DNA of 40,504 nt. Source: an uncultured Muribaculaceae bacterium (GTDB taxonomy: Bacteria; Bacteroidota; Bacteroidia; Bacteroidales; Muribaculaceae). Below are positions 1 to 7,809 of the stretch, piece after piece; positions within the stretch are counted from its first letter, which is position 1, and each line of letters starts with the position of its first letter. The DNA lies in contig CAJUDL010000033.1 in the NCBI GenBank assembly GCA_910585285.1, forward strand, positions 1 to 40,504. Direction: 5' to 3'. Below the pieces are notes generated by a model, which worked only from the letters and a program-made list of their open reading frames with translations, did not search any database and had not been told where the DNA came from. The translations under genes were made by a program, and so were the position numbers.

Positions 1-1
1 G

Positions 2-91
2 ATGATTTCCTTATTTCGAAGAAGGAGCATAGCGGGCTATGTGACTGATGAGAAAGCGGGAAAGCATCCAAAAGATTCAAAATTTAAATAA
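2..91 (+). CDS. Possible 3' tail of a gene entering from the left edge
   Basis: The frame is open from the window edge to a TAA at 89-91 and encodes a basic, lysine/arginine-rich tail of about 29 residues. A second frame (from base 1) is also open for 15 codons and ends at TGA 46-48, so either could be the end of an upstream gene. I do not recognise either peptide. About 50 AT-rich bases separate it from the acyltransferase start. Treat this as a weak call that needs the sequence left of the window. Confidence 0.2.
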   Translation: MISLFRRRSIAGYVTDEKAGKHPKDSKFK

Positions 92-140
92 GCTCTGCAT
101 TTACTTATTATAAACTAATTTTCAATACTTACTTATATTC

Positions 141-881
141 ATGAAAAGTGTAGTCAAAGCATTATATTTCGTCTATCAATGGCTGATAGCAGGACCCATA
201 TTTGTAGTGGTGACATTCATTACAGCTATCATCACCGCTATCGGATCGCTGATCGGCAACAAAGACTTCTGGGGATATTATCCTCCTCACTGGTGGTCAA
301 GATTTACATGTTTCATATTCCTTATGCGTATTGAAGTCAAAGGTAGAGAAAACATCGACCCCAATACCTCCTACGTATTCGTAGCTAACCACCAGGGAGC
401 TTACGACATCTGGGCAATTTACGGATACCTCAACCATAATTTCAAATGGCTGATGAAGAAAGGTCTTGAAAAAATCGCAATGGTTGGTTGGGCATGCAAA
501 TGCGCCGGACATGTTTTTGTTGATGATTCAAGCGTGGCAGGAATTAAAGAAACCATTTCCGAAGCTGAGCAAACATTGAAGCATGGCATGTCGCTGGTAA
601 TCTTTCCGGAAGGAAGCCGCAGCTGGGATGGCAAAATGATCCCTTTCAAACGAGGAGCCTTTATGCTTGCCGCAGAGTTCAAGCTTCCCGTTGTGCCGGT
701 CACAATCGACGGCAGCTTCAAGGCTATGCCGAGAATGACCTATAATATGACTCCCACAACTATAAAATTGACAATACATAAACCTATTTATCCGGGAGAA
801 AGAGGATTCAATACCAAATTGCTTATGTCGCAATGCAGGAAATCAATATCTTCAGCATTGCCACCGGAAGAACAAGACTAA
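141..881 (+). CDS. plsC: 1-acyl-sn-glycerol-3-phosphate acyltransferase (PlsC family)
   Basis: This 246-residue enzyme should transfer an acyl chain to lysophosphatidate at the inner face of the inner membrane, a phospholipid synthesis step. It has a hydrophobic N-terminal segment (about residues 8-38). The family's catalytic HxxxxD box is present as NHQGAYD (residues 83-89), and the glycerol-phosphate-binding FPEGSR box lies at 155-160. Length is normal for the family. Only 15 bp separate its stop from thiD, so it probably shares a transcript with the thiamin genes although it has no role in thiamin synthesis. Exact acyl and acceptor specificity cannot be read from sequence. Confidence 0.9.
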   Translation: MKSVVKALYFVYQWLIAGPIFVVVTFITAIITAIGSLIGNKDFWGYYPPHWWSRFTCFIFLMRIEVKGRENIDPNTSYVFVANHQGAYDIWAIYGYLNHNFKWLMKKGLEKIAMVGWACKCAGHVFVDDSSVAGIKETISEAEQTLKHGMSLVIFPEGSRSWDGKMIPFKRGAFMLAAEFKLPVVPVTIDGSFKAMPRMTYNMTPTTIKLTIHKPIYPGERGFNTKLLMSQCRKSISSALPPEEQD

Positions 882-896
882 CAAGCTGTCTGGACC

Positions 897-1694
897 ATGA
901 AGACACAAAAGATAGTATTAAGCATCGCCGGCTCAGACAATACAGGAGGTGCCGGAATACAGGCAGATCTTAAGACCTGCTGCGCTTTCGGAGTGTACGG
1001 AGCTACGGTCATCACGGGCGTGACTGCCCAGAATTCGCGTAAAGTATTTGGCGTTGAGCCGGTTTCTTTATCAATGCTTGATGACCAGATAGATGCCGTT
1101 TTTGAAGTTATGCGTCCCGATGCGATAAAGACAGGGATGTTACCCTCCCCACAGATTATTAAAAGAGTGGCGGAAAAATTAAAAGAATACGATGTGCAAA
1201 ACTTAGTTGTTGACCCGGTAATGGTCGCAACAAATGGCGGATCTCTCGTTGCTCCCGGAAATGATACTATCGAGGCATTTATTGAATACCTTCTTCCGCT
1301 GGCAACGATAATGACACCGAATATTTCCGAAGCTTCCGTCTTCTTACATTCCGATACTTCCGAAATGGATCCACATGCAGCATGTGAACTGCTTCTTGAG
1401 AAAACCGGAGCACATGCCGTATTGCTTAAGGGAGGACACTCATCAACCGACATAGCTGCCGATTATCTTTTCGACGGAGATACGTTTACATCATTTGAAT
1501 CGCATAAAATAGAGACTCCAAACACACACGGCACAGGATGCACCCTATCTTCCGCCATTGCTTGCGGTCTCGCAAAAGGAGAGAGCCTTACGAAAGCTAT
1601 CTCCGATGCAAAAGTCTTTATAAACAAAGCGATAGCTTCAGCAGCAACCCTTCAAGTGATGAATGGTCCGGGACCATTGGATTTCTTCGTTTGA
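897..1694 (+). CDS. thiD: Hydroxymethylpyrimidine/phosphomethylpyrimidine kinase ThiD
   Basis: This is a ribokinase-fold kinase of 265 residues that phosphorylates HMP and HMP-P to HMP-PP, the pyrimidine substrate of thiamin phosphate synthase. The N-terminal AGSDNTGGAGIQAD substrate-binding motif (residues 11-24) is typical of ThiD. The THGTGC anion-hole motif (about 210-215) carries the expected cysteine after the catalytic glycines. The VDPVM motif at 105-109 is also conserved. It starts 15 bp after plsC and is the first thiamin gene of the cluster. Salvage of HMP and de novo synthesis from ThiC would both feed it. Confidence 0.95.
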   Translation: MKTQKIVLSIAGSDNTGGAGIQADLKTCCAFGVYGATVITGVTAQNSRKVFGVEPVSLSMLDDQIDAVFEVMRPDAIKTGMLPSPQIIKRVAEKLKEYDVQNLVVDPVMVATNGGSLVAPGNDTIEAFIEYLLPLATIMTPNISEASVFLHSDTSEMDPHAACELLLEKTGAHAVLLKGGHSSTDIAADYLFDGDTFTSFESHKIETPNTHGTGCTLSSAIACGLAKGESLTKAISDAKVFINKAIASAATLQVMNGPGPLDFFV

Positions 1695-1751
1695 TAGGGA
1701 TTGAATTTATAACCTGTCGTCCACAACGCACTACATTATAACACGAAATTT

Positions 1752-1955
1752 ATGAGAATTACTATAAACAATCAGATTATTGATCTTTCCTCAGATTATC
1801 TTACCATCGCCGAACTTATGAAAGAGCGCGGCGTTAAACCAGGTGGCACGGCGGTTGCTCTCAACAACAAGATAGTCAAACATGAAAATTGGGAAATAAC
1901 CCGACTTCAGGAGGGAGATTCCGTGACTATCATTTCCGCAGCATTCGGTGGCTAA
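1752..1955 (+). CDS. thiS: Sulfur carrier protein ThiS
   Basis: This is a 67-residue beta-grasp protein ending in the diagnostic Gly-Gly. In the family, the C-terminal glycine is adenylated by ThiF, converted to a thiocarboxylate, and donates sulfur to ThiG during thiazole formation. The sequence ends AAFGG, and the phrase VALNNKIV in the middle is the usual ThiS core. No thiF lies in this window, so the activating enzyme must be encoded elsewhere or be a shared MoeB-type protein. It precedes the TenI/ThiE paralogue. Confidence 0.93.
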   Translation: MRITINNQIIDLSSDYLTIAELMKERGVKPGGTAVALNNKIVKHENWEITRLQEGDSVTIISAAFGG

Positions 1956-1992
1956 AAAGCTGCCATACTCGCAAATTAAAATAGCAATAGGG

Positions 1993-2547
1993 ATGAATAA
2001 GTTCTTGAAAATAGTGATAACCGAACCGGAGATGATTCCTGATGAAGCTGCGAAAATAGAGCGGCTACTTGAAGGAGGAATTGATTTTGTGCATATACGC
2101 AAGCCGGGGGCATCCCTGCGCGATATCAAAAACCTTATTGAAGATATCCCATACGTTTTTCGCAAAAGGCTTAAGCTTCACGGTCATTTTGAACTTATCA
2201 ATGAGTTTAATCTTGGAGGAGTGCATCTCAACTCTCGCTGTCCTGTTGCTCCCCCCACCGCTCATTCAATCTCTCGCTCATGCCATACATTGGATGAACT
2301 TGAGGATTGCAACAAGTTTGAATACGTGACGTTATCCCCTATTTTTGATTCAATTTCCAAACCCGGTTATCAATCGGCATTTGATTTGGAGAAGATAAAA
2401 GGAAAAATAGAGGGTAAAAGCGTTATAGCATTAGGAGGCGTGGATCCGTCAAAATTCTCTATTCTCCGAGCTTCGGGGTTCGCAGGAGCCGCGATGTTGG
2501 GATGCGTCTGGAAAGACATTGACAGCTTCCTCTCCTCCCTTAATTAA
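1993..2547 (+). CDS. TenI/ThiE-family protein (possible thiazole tautomerase)
   Basis: This is a TIM-barrel protein of 184 residues from the ATG at 1993. A longer reading from a GTG at 1948 overlaps the end of thiS and adds 15 residues that do not look like the family, so I chose the ATG. It carries family signatures: HIRKPG near the N terminus, GVHLNSR, a SCHTLDEL segment, LSPIFDS and the phosphate-binding ALGGVD. The true ThiE lies just downstream, so this copy is more likely a specialised paralogue such as the TenI thiazole tautomerase. The histidine in SCHTLDEL is at the position I associate with the TenI active-site histidine. A second thiamin phosphate synthase remains possible. Confidence 0.75.
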   Translation: MNKFLKIVITEPEMIPDEAAKIERLLEGGIDFVHIRKPGASLRDIKNLIEDIPYVFRKRLKLHGHFELINEFNLGGVHLNSRCPVAPPTAHSISRSCHTLDELEDCNKFEYVTLSPIFDSISKPGYQSAFDLEKIKGKIEGKSVIALGGVDPSKFSILRASGFAGAAMLGCVWKDIDSFLSSLN

Positions 2548-2578
2548 AATTACTGATACACATTAAACATTACTCGAA

Positions 2579-3211
2579 ATGTTACAATATATAACTTCAA
2601 CATCATCTCCCGTTTCAGTAGTTGAGCAAGTGCGTCAAGTGCTTGAGGGCGGATGCAGGTGGATACAGGTCCGGATGAAGGATGCCACCGATGAAGAGAT
2701 AGCAAAAGCGATGGAAGAGATAAAGCCAATGTGTCTTGACAAGGAGGCATTCCTTATTCTCAACGACCGAGTCGAACTTGCGAAAACACTTGATGTCGGA
2801 GGCGTTCATCTCGGCAAGATGGATATGCTCCCCTCCAAAGCCCGTCTGGTTCTTGGACCGGCAGCTGTGATCGGTGTAACGGCAAACACAATTGAAGATG
2901 TTATGGCGGTTCGTGCTCTCGACATCGACTACATAGGTATCGGACCGTACCGGTTTACTGAAACTAAAAAGAATCTCGCGCCGGTGCTTGGACTTGATGG
3001 CATACGAGCCATCTGCGAAGATATGCGTAAACGGGAAATCAACATAGCCACAGTTGCGGTTGGAGGTATCCGACCGGAAGATGTTGTGCCGCTAATGGAG
3101 ACCGGAGTAAATGGTCTGGCAGTAAGCGGCGCAATAGCCTTTGCTCCCGATATCAAGGCTGCAACCGAGGAATTTCTTCGCCTCCTCGAACCTTATGAGA
3201 AGAAAGTTTAG
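2579..3211 (+). CDS. thiE: Thiamin phosphate synthase ThiE
   Basis: This 210-residue enzyme couples HMP-PP with thiazole phosphate to give thiamin phosphate. The ThiE signatures are in order: WIQVRMK (substrate and pyrophosphate contacts), LILNDR, GVHLGKMD, IGVTANT, the IGIGPYRFTETK loop, VAVGGI and the phosphate-binding GLAVSGAI. Length matches the family. It lies between the TenI-like paralogue (31 bp away) and thiG (17 bp away), so co-transcription is very likely. Where many ThiE proteins have a histidine after the IGVS strand this protein has Asn (TANT), which is worth noting next to the paralogue that keeps His. Confidence 0.93.
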   Translation: MLQYITSTSSPVSVVEQVRQVLEGGCRWIQVRMKDATDEEIAKAMEEIKPMCLDKEAFLILNDRVELAKTLDVGGVHLGKMDMLPSKARLVLGPAAVIGVTANTIEDVMAVRALDIDYIGIGPYRFTETKKNLAPVLGLDGIRAICEDMRKREINIATVAVGGIRPEDVVPLMETGVNGLAVSGAIAFAPDIKAATEEFLRLLEPYEKKV

Positions 3212-3228
3212 GCGGTGAACGACACACC

Positions 3229-4032
3229 ATGAAAACAACAATAGAACAACATAATATGCAGGATATTTTAAAAATTGGAGAGCGGGAATTTACCTCCCGC
3301 CTCTTTGTAGGAACAGGCAAGTTTGCCTCTCCCGACATTATGCTTGAAGCCATCAAGGCATCTGAATCTCAGATGATCACAGTGGCGATGAAGCGCGTGA
3401 ACATGATGAATGAGGCTACCGATGAAATGCTCACTCACATAAATCGCGATCATGTGCAATTGCTTCCGAACACCTCCGGGGTGCGGAACGCACAGGAAGC
3501 TGTGCTTGCAGCTCAGATGAGCCGCGAAATTTTCGGCACATCCTTTATAAAACTCGAGATCCATCCCGATCCCAAATACCTCATGCCGGATCCGATAGAG
3601 ACACTCAAGGCAACAGAGGAACTTGCTAAAGATGGTTTCACAGTACTGCCATATATACAAGCCGACCCCGTGCTTTGTAAACTGCTCGAGGAAGCCGGTT
3701 CGGCAGCGGTGATGCCGCTTGCCGCTCCAATCGGCACGAACAAAGGACTCGTAACCCGCGATCTTCTCGAAATCATTATCGAACAAAGTCGTGTGCCGGT
3801 GATTGTGGATGCCGGTCTTGGAGCTCCATCACATGCAGCTGAAGCTATGGAGATGGGTGCTGATGCTGTGCTTGTCAACACTGCCATTGCAGTGGCTGGC
3901 GATCCGGTGCTCATGGCAAAAGCATTCAAAGATGCAGTGCGTGCCGGCAGAGACGCTTTCAATGCCGGGCTCGGTGCTGTCTCTACCTGCGCACAAGCCA
4001 CAAGTCCGCTCACGTCATTCCTTAATAGCTAA
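3229..4032 (+). CDS. thiG: Thiazole synthase ThiG
   Basis: This 267-residue TIM-barrel enzyme builds the thiazole phosphate from 1-deoxy-D-xylulose 5-phosphate, dehydroglycine and ThiS thiocarboxylate. Recognisable blocks are RLFVGTGKF at 24-32, the IKLEIH strand (Lys108) that I take to hold the Schiff-base lysine, PLAAPIGTNKG and the phosphate-binding DAGLGAPSHAAEAMEMGADAV region near 200. The C-terminal segment rich in Ala and Ser (STCAQATSPLTSF) is also usual. The start ATG at 3229 gives an N-terminal extension of about ten residues; a second Met at residue 10 is an alternative. It sits between thiE and thiC in the operon. Confidence 0.94.
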   Translation: MKTTIEQHNMQDILKIGEREFTSRLFVGTGKFASPDIMLEAIKASESQMITVAMKRVNMMNEATDEMLTHINRDHVQLLPNTSGVRNAQEAVLAAQMSREIFGTSFIKLEIHPDPKYLMPDPIETLKATEELAKDGFTVLPYIQADPVLCKLLEEAGSAAVMPLAAPIGTNKGLVTRDLLEIIIEQSRVPVIVDAGLGAPSHAAEAMEMGADAVLVNTAIAVAGDPVLMAKAFKDAVRAGRDAFNAGLGAVSTCAQATSPLTSFLNS

Positions 4033-4082
4033 ATCGCAATAAAAACACTCTGCTCAATCGCAGGAACAAAAACGACAATAAC

Positions 4083-5795
4083 ATGAAAATAGAAAATATC
4101 GACGTCTCTTCATATCCCAATTCGGAAAAAATATATGTTGAAGGCAAAATGCCGGGCGTGCGTGTCGGCATGCGCAAGATTCATCAGTACCCCACTGTAA
4201 AGATTGAAGATGGCAAACGAGTGGAATACCCCAACGAGGATATAACGGTATACGATACTTCCGGTCCGTACACCGATCCCGATATCAGCATAGATATCAA
4301 TAAGGGGCTTCCGCGCTTCCGCGAATGTTGGGTTGAGGAGCGTAATGATACTGAGGTTCTTCCGGATATCACAAGTGACTACGGTCGCATGCGCCGCGAT
4401 GATAAATCGCTCGACTCCCTGCGCTTCCCGGTGCAACATAAACCCCGCAAGGCTAAAGAGGGAAAGCGTGTCACCCAGATGCATTATGCTCGTAAGGGAA
4501 TCATTACGCCCGAAATGGAATACGTTGCCATAAGAGAGAATCTCGATAATGAGACACGCGGCATCAAGACTTATATCACTCCGGAATTTGTGCGTGATGA
4601 GATAGCCGCCGGACGTGCCATAATCGCTGCAAACATAAACCATCCGGAAGCAGAACCGATGATCATAGGGTCTGCATTCAGTGTTAAACTTAATACCAAC
4701 ATCGGTAATTCTGCCCTATCTTCAGGCATTGAAGAGGAGATTGCAAAAGCCGTATGGAGCTGCTACTGGGGTGGTGACACACTCATGGACCTATCCACCG
4801 GTGACAATATCCATGAGACACGCGAATGGATCATCCGCAATTGTCCGGTGCCGATGGGAACGGTTCCAATTTATCAGGCACTTGAAAAGGTTAACGGAGA
4901 TGTAAAGAAACTTACGTGGGAAATCTACCGCGACACCCTCATCGAGCAATGCGAACAGGGTGTCGACTATTTCACAATCCATGCCGGCGTGCTTCGAGAA
5001 CATGCGAAACTCGTTGAGGAACGTCTCACCGGCTGCGTATCTCGCGGAGGCTCAATCATGACTCAATGGTGTGTGCTTCATGATTCTGAAAGTTTCCTAT
5101 ATACTCATTTCGATGAGATTTGCGAGATTCTCAATAAATACGATGTTGCAGTCTCTCTTGGCGACGGTATGCGTCCGGGATCAACACATGATGCCAACGA
5201 CCGCGCTCAGTTCCTTGAACTCGAAGTGCTTGGAGAGCTTACCAAGAAAGCTTGGGAACATGATGTCCAGGTGCTTGTAGAGGGTCCGGGACACGTGCCT
5301 ATGCATAAGATAAAGGAAAATATGGAAAAGCAGAAAGATGTTTGCTGCGATGCTCCGTTCTATACGCTCGGTCCGTTGACAACAGATATCGCCCCAGCCT
5401 ACGACCATATCACATCAGCCATCGGAGCTGCTATTATCTCTAATCTCGGCACTGCCATGATTTGCTACGTTACACCGAAAGAGCATCTTTCACTCCCGAC
5501 TCTCGAAGATGTTCGTGAAGGTGTGATAACATATAAGATTGCTGCTCATGCCGCCGATCTTGCCAAAGGATTCCCCGGAGCCAATGTGCGCGATGACGCG
5601 CTCAGCAAAGCCCGATATGATTTCCGCTGGAAAGATCAGTTCAACCTATCGCTCGATCCGGAGAAGGCAAAGAAATATTATCTTGAATCAAGGAGAGACG
5701 CTCCTGACGCCGACGATCGCTTCTGCACCATGTGCGGACCCAATTTCTGCGCTATGCGCATCTCTCAGAATATAGAATCAGAATGCAAGAAGTAG
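4083..5795 (+). CDS. thiC: Phosphomethylpyrimidine synthase ThiC (radical SAM)
   Basis: This 570-residue enzyme converts aminoimidazole ribotide to HMP-P in one radical rearrangement. The C terminus has the unusual CxxCxxxxC cluster motif of ThiC (Cys548, Cys551, Cys556 in FCTMCGPNFC). Metal- and substrate-binding blocks include HYARKG, NINHPE, LGDGMRPG, EGPGHVPMH and YTLGPLTTDIAPGYDH-like sequence (here APAYDH). Length is typical of the bacterial form. The end of this gene overlaps the start of thiH by 13 bp, which implies translational coupling of the two radical SAM enzymes. Confidence 0.96.
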   Translation: MKIENIDVSSYPNSEKIYVEGKMPGVRVGMRKIHQYPTVKIEDGKRVEYPNEDITVYDTSGPYTDPDISIDINKGLPRFRECWVEERNDTEVLPDITSDYGRMRRDDKSLDSLRFPVQHKPRKAKEGKRVTQMHYARKGIITPEMEYVAIRENLDNETRGIKTYITPEFVRDEIAAGRAIIAANINHPEAEPMIIGSAFSVKLNTNIGNSALSSGIEEEIAKAVWSCYWGGDTLMDLSTGDNIHETREWIIRNCPVPMGTVPIYQALEKVNGDVKKLTWEIYRDTLIEQCEQGVDYFTIHAGVLREHAKLVEERLTGCVSRGGSIMTQWCVLHDSESFLYTHFDEICEILNKYDVAVSLGDGMRPGSTHDANDRAQFLELEVLGELTKKAWEHDVQVLVEGPGHVPMHKIKENMEKQKDVCCDAPFYTLGPLTTDIAPAYDHITSAIGAAIISNLGTAMICYVTPKEHLSLPTLEDVREGVITYKIAAHAADLAKGFPGANVRDDALSKARYDFRWKDQFNLSLDPEKAKKYYLESRRDAPDADDRFCTMCGPNFCAMRISQNIESECKK

Positions 5796-6961
5796 AATTT
5801 AAAAGCGATCCAACCAAAGAAGCTGTTTTCGGTCATGGCTTTGCCGATGAAATCGGCAGCTATGACTGGAACGACACCATATCTCTCGTTGACAACGCCA
5901 CTGAGGCGGATGTGCGTAGGGTTCTGGCAAAAGCCCGTCGCAATGTCAAACCTCTCACTCCAGAAGAATTTGCAATACTCATCTCTCCCGCTGCCGACCC
6001 ATTTCTTGAAGAGATGGCTCAACTGAGTCGTAAATTCACATTGGAGCGTTTCGGGAATACAATATCGATGTACATACCGATGTATGTATCGAATGCATGC
6101 ACCAACAAATGTGTGTATTGTGGTTTCAATCACGATAATCCATTCACACGAACCACTCTCACCATGGATCAGGTGGAGAATGAATGCAAGGCAATCAAGA
6201 AACTCGGTCCGTTTGAAAATCTTCTGATAGTATCGGGAGAGTATCCGTCGCTTTGTGGCGTGGAATATCTTGAGAACGTACTGCACGTGTGTCGCCCCTA
6301 CTTCCACAATCTCACCATAGAGGTGCAGCCTATGAAAGCTGCAAACTATTACCGTCTGACCAAATCAGGGTTAAACGGTGTGGTTTGTTTTCAGGAGACG
6401 TATCACAGGGAGGCGTATAAGACGTATCATCCCAAAGGAATGAAAAGCCATTTCGAATGGCGCCTGAACGGTTTTGACAGAATGGGAGAAGCAGGAGTCC
6501 ACAAAATCGGAATGGGAGTCTTGTTAGGTCTCGAAGACTGGCGTGCCGATACAGTAATGATGGCACGTCATCTCCGTTATCTGCAGAAACGCTACTGGCG
6601 TTCACGTTTTTCTGTTAATTTCCCGCGAATGCGACCATCGGAAAGCGGTTATCAGCCGAAAGTAGTGATCAACGACCGGGAACTCGCAAGACTCACTTTT
6701 GCATTCCGCATCTTTGATCACGATATTGACATCTCATTCTCTACCCGTGAGGCACCCGAATATCGCGACAACATCATGCGTCTCGGAGTGACATCGATGA
6801 GTGCAGGCAGTCAGACAGAGCCCGGAGGCTACGCCACCTCTCCCGAAGCGCTCGAGCAATTCGAAGTCAGCGACGACCGCTCCCCCGCCGACGTGTCCGC
6901 CGCCATCCGCGCCCACGGCTACGAACCAGTCTGGAAAGACTGGGACGCCATCTTCGACTGA
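5783..6961 (+). CDS. thiH: 2-iminoacetate synthase ThiH (radical SAM)
   Basis: This 392-residue radical SAM enzyme cleaves tyrosine to supply dehydroglycine (iminoacetate) for ThiG, the oxygen-independent route expected of an anaerobe. The CxxxCxxC cluster is at Cys106, Cys110 and Cys113 (CTNKCVYC). Later blocks such as IEVQPM, CFQETYH, MGVLLGLEDWR and GSQTEPGGY match ThiH. I chose the ATG at 5783 because an upstream in-frame ATG at 5732 lies deep inside thiC and adds an unrelated peptide. It overlaps thiC by 13 bp. It is the last thiamin gene here; the usual thiF neighbour is missing. Confidence 0.95.
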   Translation: MQEVEFKSDPTKEAVFGHGFADEIGSYDWNDTISLVDNATEADVRRVLAKARRNVKPLTPEEFAILISPAADPFLEEMAQLSRKFTLERFGNTISMYIPMYVSNACTNKCVYCGFNHDNPFTRTTLTMDQVENECKAIKKLGPFENLLIVSGEYPSLCGVEYLENVLHVCRPYFHNLTIEVQPMKAANYYRLTKSGLNGVVCFQETYHREAYKTYHPKGMKSHFEWRLNGFDRMGEAGVHKIGMGVLLGLEDWRADTVMMARHLRYLQKRYWRSRFSVNFPRMRPSESGYQPKVVINDRELARLTFAFRIFDHDIDISFSTREAPEYRDNIMRLGVTSMSAGSQTEPGGYATSPEALEQFEVSDDRSPADVSAAIRAHGYEPVWKDWDAIFD

Positions 6962-7044
6962 AAATAAATTCAAAAACTTGAGAGCTCTGCGGTATTGTTA
7001 GCTGTCGATAATTAAAATGGAATCAAACTGTGATAAGGGATTAT

Positions 7045-7121
7045 TTGTTATCAAGTATATATGCATATTTAAGTATAAACCATATAATTTAAGTATAAAC
7101 CATATAACCAATTGATAACAA
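7045..7121 (+). repeat. sodB leader: 20-bp tandem duplication inside a 10-bp inverted repeat
   Basis: The segment 7067-7086 is repeated exactly at 7087-7106 with no spacer. It is flanked by a perfect 10-bp inverted repeat, TTGTTATCAA at 7045-7054 and TTGATAACAA at 7112-7121. The right arm ends one base before the sodB ATG at 7123. In RNA the two arms could pair and bring structure up to the start codon. Function is unknown; the geometry would suit translational control or an operator. Confidence 0.6.
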
Positions 7122-7122
7122 T

Positions 7123-7707
7123 ATGAAATTTACACAGCCAAGACTTCCTTATGCGCCTGATGCTCTGGCGCCGGTTATCTCTGCCACGACAATAGATTTT
7201 CATTACGGCAAACATGAGAAAGCTTATATCGATACCCTCAATTCTCTGATAGAAGGAACTCCTTTCGATGAGATGTCGCTTGAAGAAATAATCTGCAAAA
7301 GCGAGGGTAAACTTTTCAATAATGCCGCGCAGGCGTGGAACCATATCTTCTATTTCTTCCAGTTCTCTCCCAATGGTCTTAAGGAACCATCCGGAAAACT
7401 TCGCGAACAAATAGAAAGCCAGTTTGAAAGCGTTGATGCCTTTAAGAAGAAGTTCGAAGAGGCAGGAGCAACCCTCTTTGGTTCGGGATGGGTGTGGCTT
7501 TCCGCAGATGACAAGGGTACCCTTTTCATCACACAAGGTGGAAATGCGTCAAATCCCATGACACAGGGATTAAAGCCTATCCTTACTTTCGATGTCTGGG
7601 AACACGCCTACTATCTCGACTATCAGAATCGTCGCGCAGATTATCTCCATTCCCTTTGGGATATCGTTGACTGGGATATCGTGGGAATCAGATATGGAAA
7701 CGAGTAA
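7123..7707 (+). CDS. sodB: Superoxide dismutase, Fe/Mn family (iron-type)
   Basis: This 194-residue cytoplasmic enzyme dismutates superoxide. All four metal ligands are visible: His27, His74, Asp157 and His161 (DVWEHAYYLDY). The glutamine at residue 70 in AAQAWNH is the second-sphere residue placed there in iron enzymes, whereas manganese enzymes usually have Gly there and a Gln later in the chain. Bacteroidales relatives can be cambialistic, so metal use is not settled. It is monocistronic in appearance: 161 bp after thiH and followed by an AT-rich repeat and a hairpin terminator shared with the convergent operon. Confidence 0.95.
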   Translation: MKFTQPRLPYAPDALAPVISATTIDFHYGKHEKAYIDTLNSLIEGTPFDEMSLEEIICKSEGKLFNNAAQAWNHIFYFFQFSPNGLKEPSGKLREQIESQFESVDAFKKKFEEAGATLFGSGWVWLSADDKGTLFITQGGNASNPMTQGLKPILTFDVWEHAYYLDYQNRRADYLHSLWDIVDWDIVGIRYGNE

Positions 7708-7720
7708 AATTAATTAATAA

Positions 7721-7736
7721 TTAATGGTTAATAATT
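7721..7736 (+). repeat. Copy of TTAATGGTTAATAATT spacer repeat
   Basis: This 16-base element after sodB is identical to 30031-30046 and is the reverse complement of 30071-30086. All copies lie between genes. It belongs to the AT-rich spacer repeats common in Bacteroidales intergenic DNA. No function can be assigned. Confidence 0.6.
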
Positions 7737-7750
7737 AATAGTTTAAGTCT

Positions 7751-7796
7751 ATAATAATAAAAGCTCGCATCTTTCGATACGAGCTTTTATTATTAT
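7751..7796. terminator. Bidirectional hairpin terminator between sodB and the PUL operon
   Basis: A perfect 17-bp stem (7751-7767 with 7780-7796), extended by three more pairs after one mismatch, closes on a TTTC loop. A/T runs sit at both outer ends, so it can serve convergent transcripts from sodB (plus) and the seven-gene minus-strand operon. Confidence 0.85.
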
Positions 7797-7809
7797 AGAT
7801 AACAGAATG

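Noticed and set aside
1..91. Insertion-sequence end at the left edge
   Set aside because: I could not identify inverted repeats or a transposase frame in the bases available.
882..1751. TPP riboswitch before thiD or thiS
   Set aside because: The gaps are 15 and 57 bp, too short, and lack the conserved THI-box sequences.
1948..1992. GTG start of the TenI-like gene overlapping the end of thiS
   Set aside because: The extra 15 residues do not resemble the family N terminus, whereas the ATG at 1993 starts just where conservation begins.
5732..5782. Upstream ATG for thiH inside thiC
   Set aside because: It adds 17 residues that are simply the thiC end read in another frame; the ATG at 5783 fits the family.
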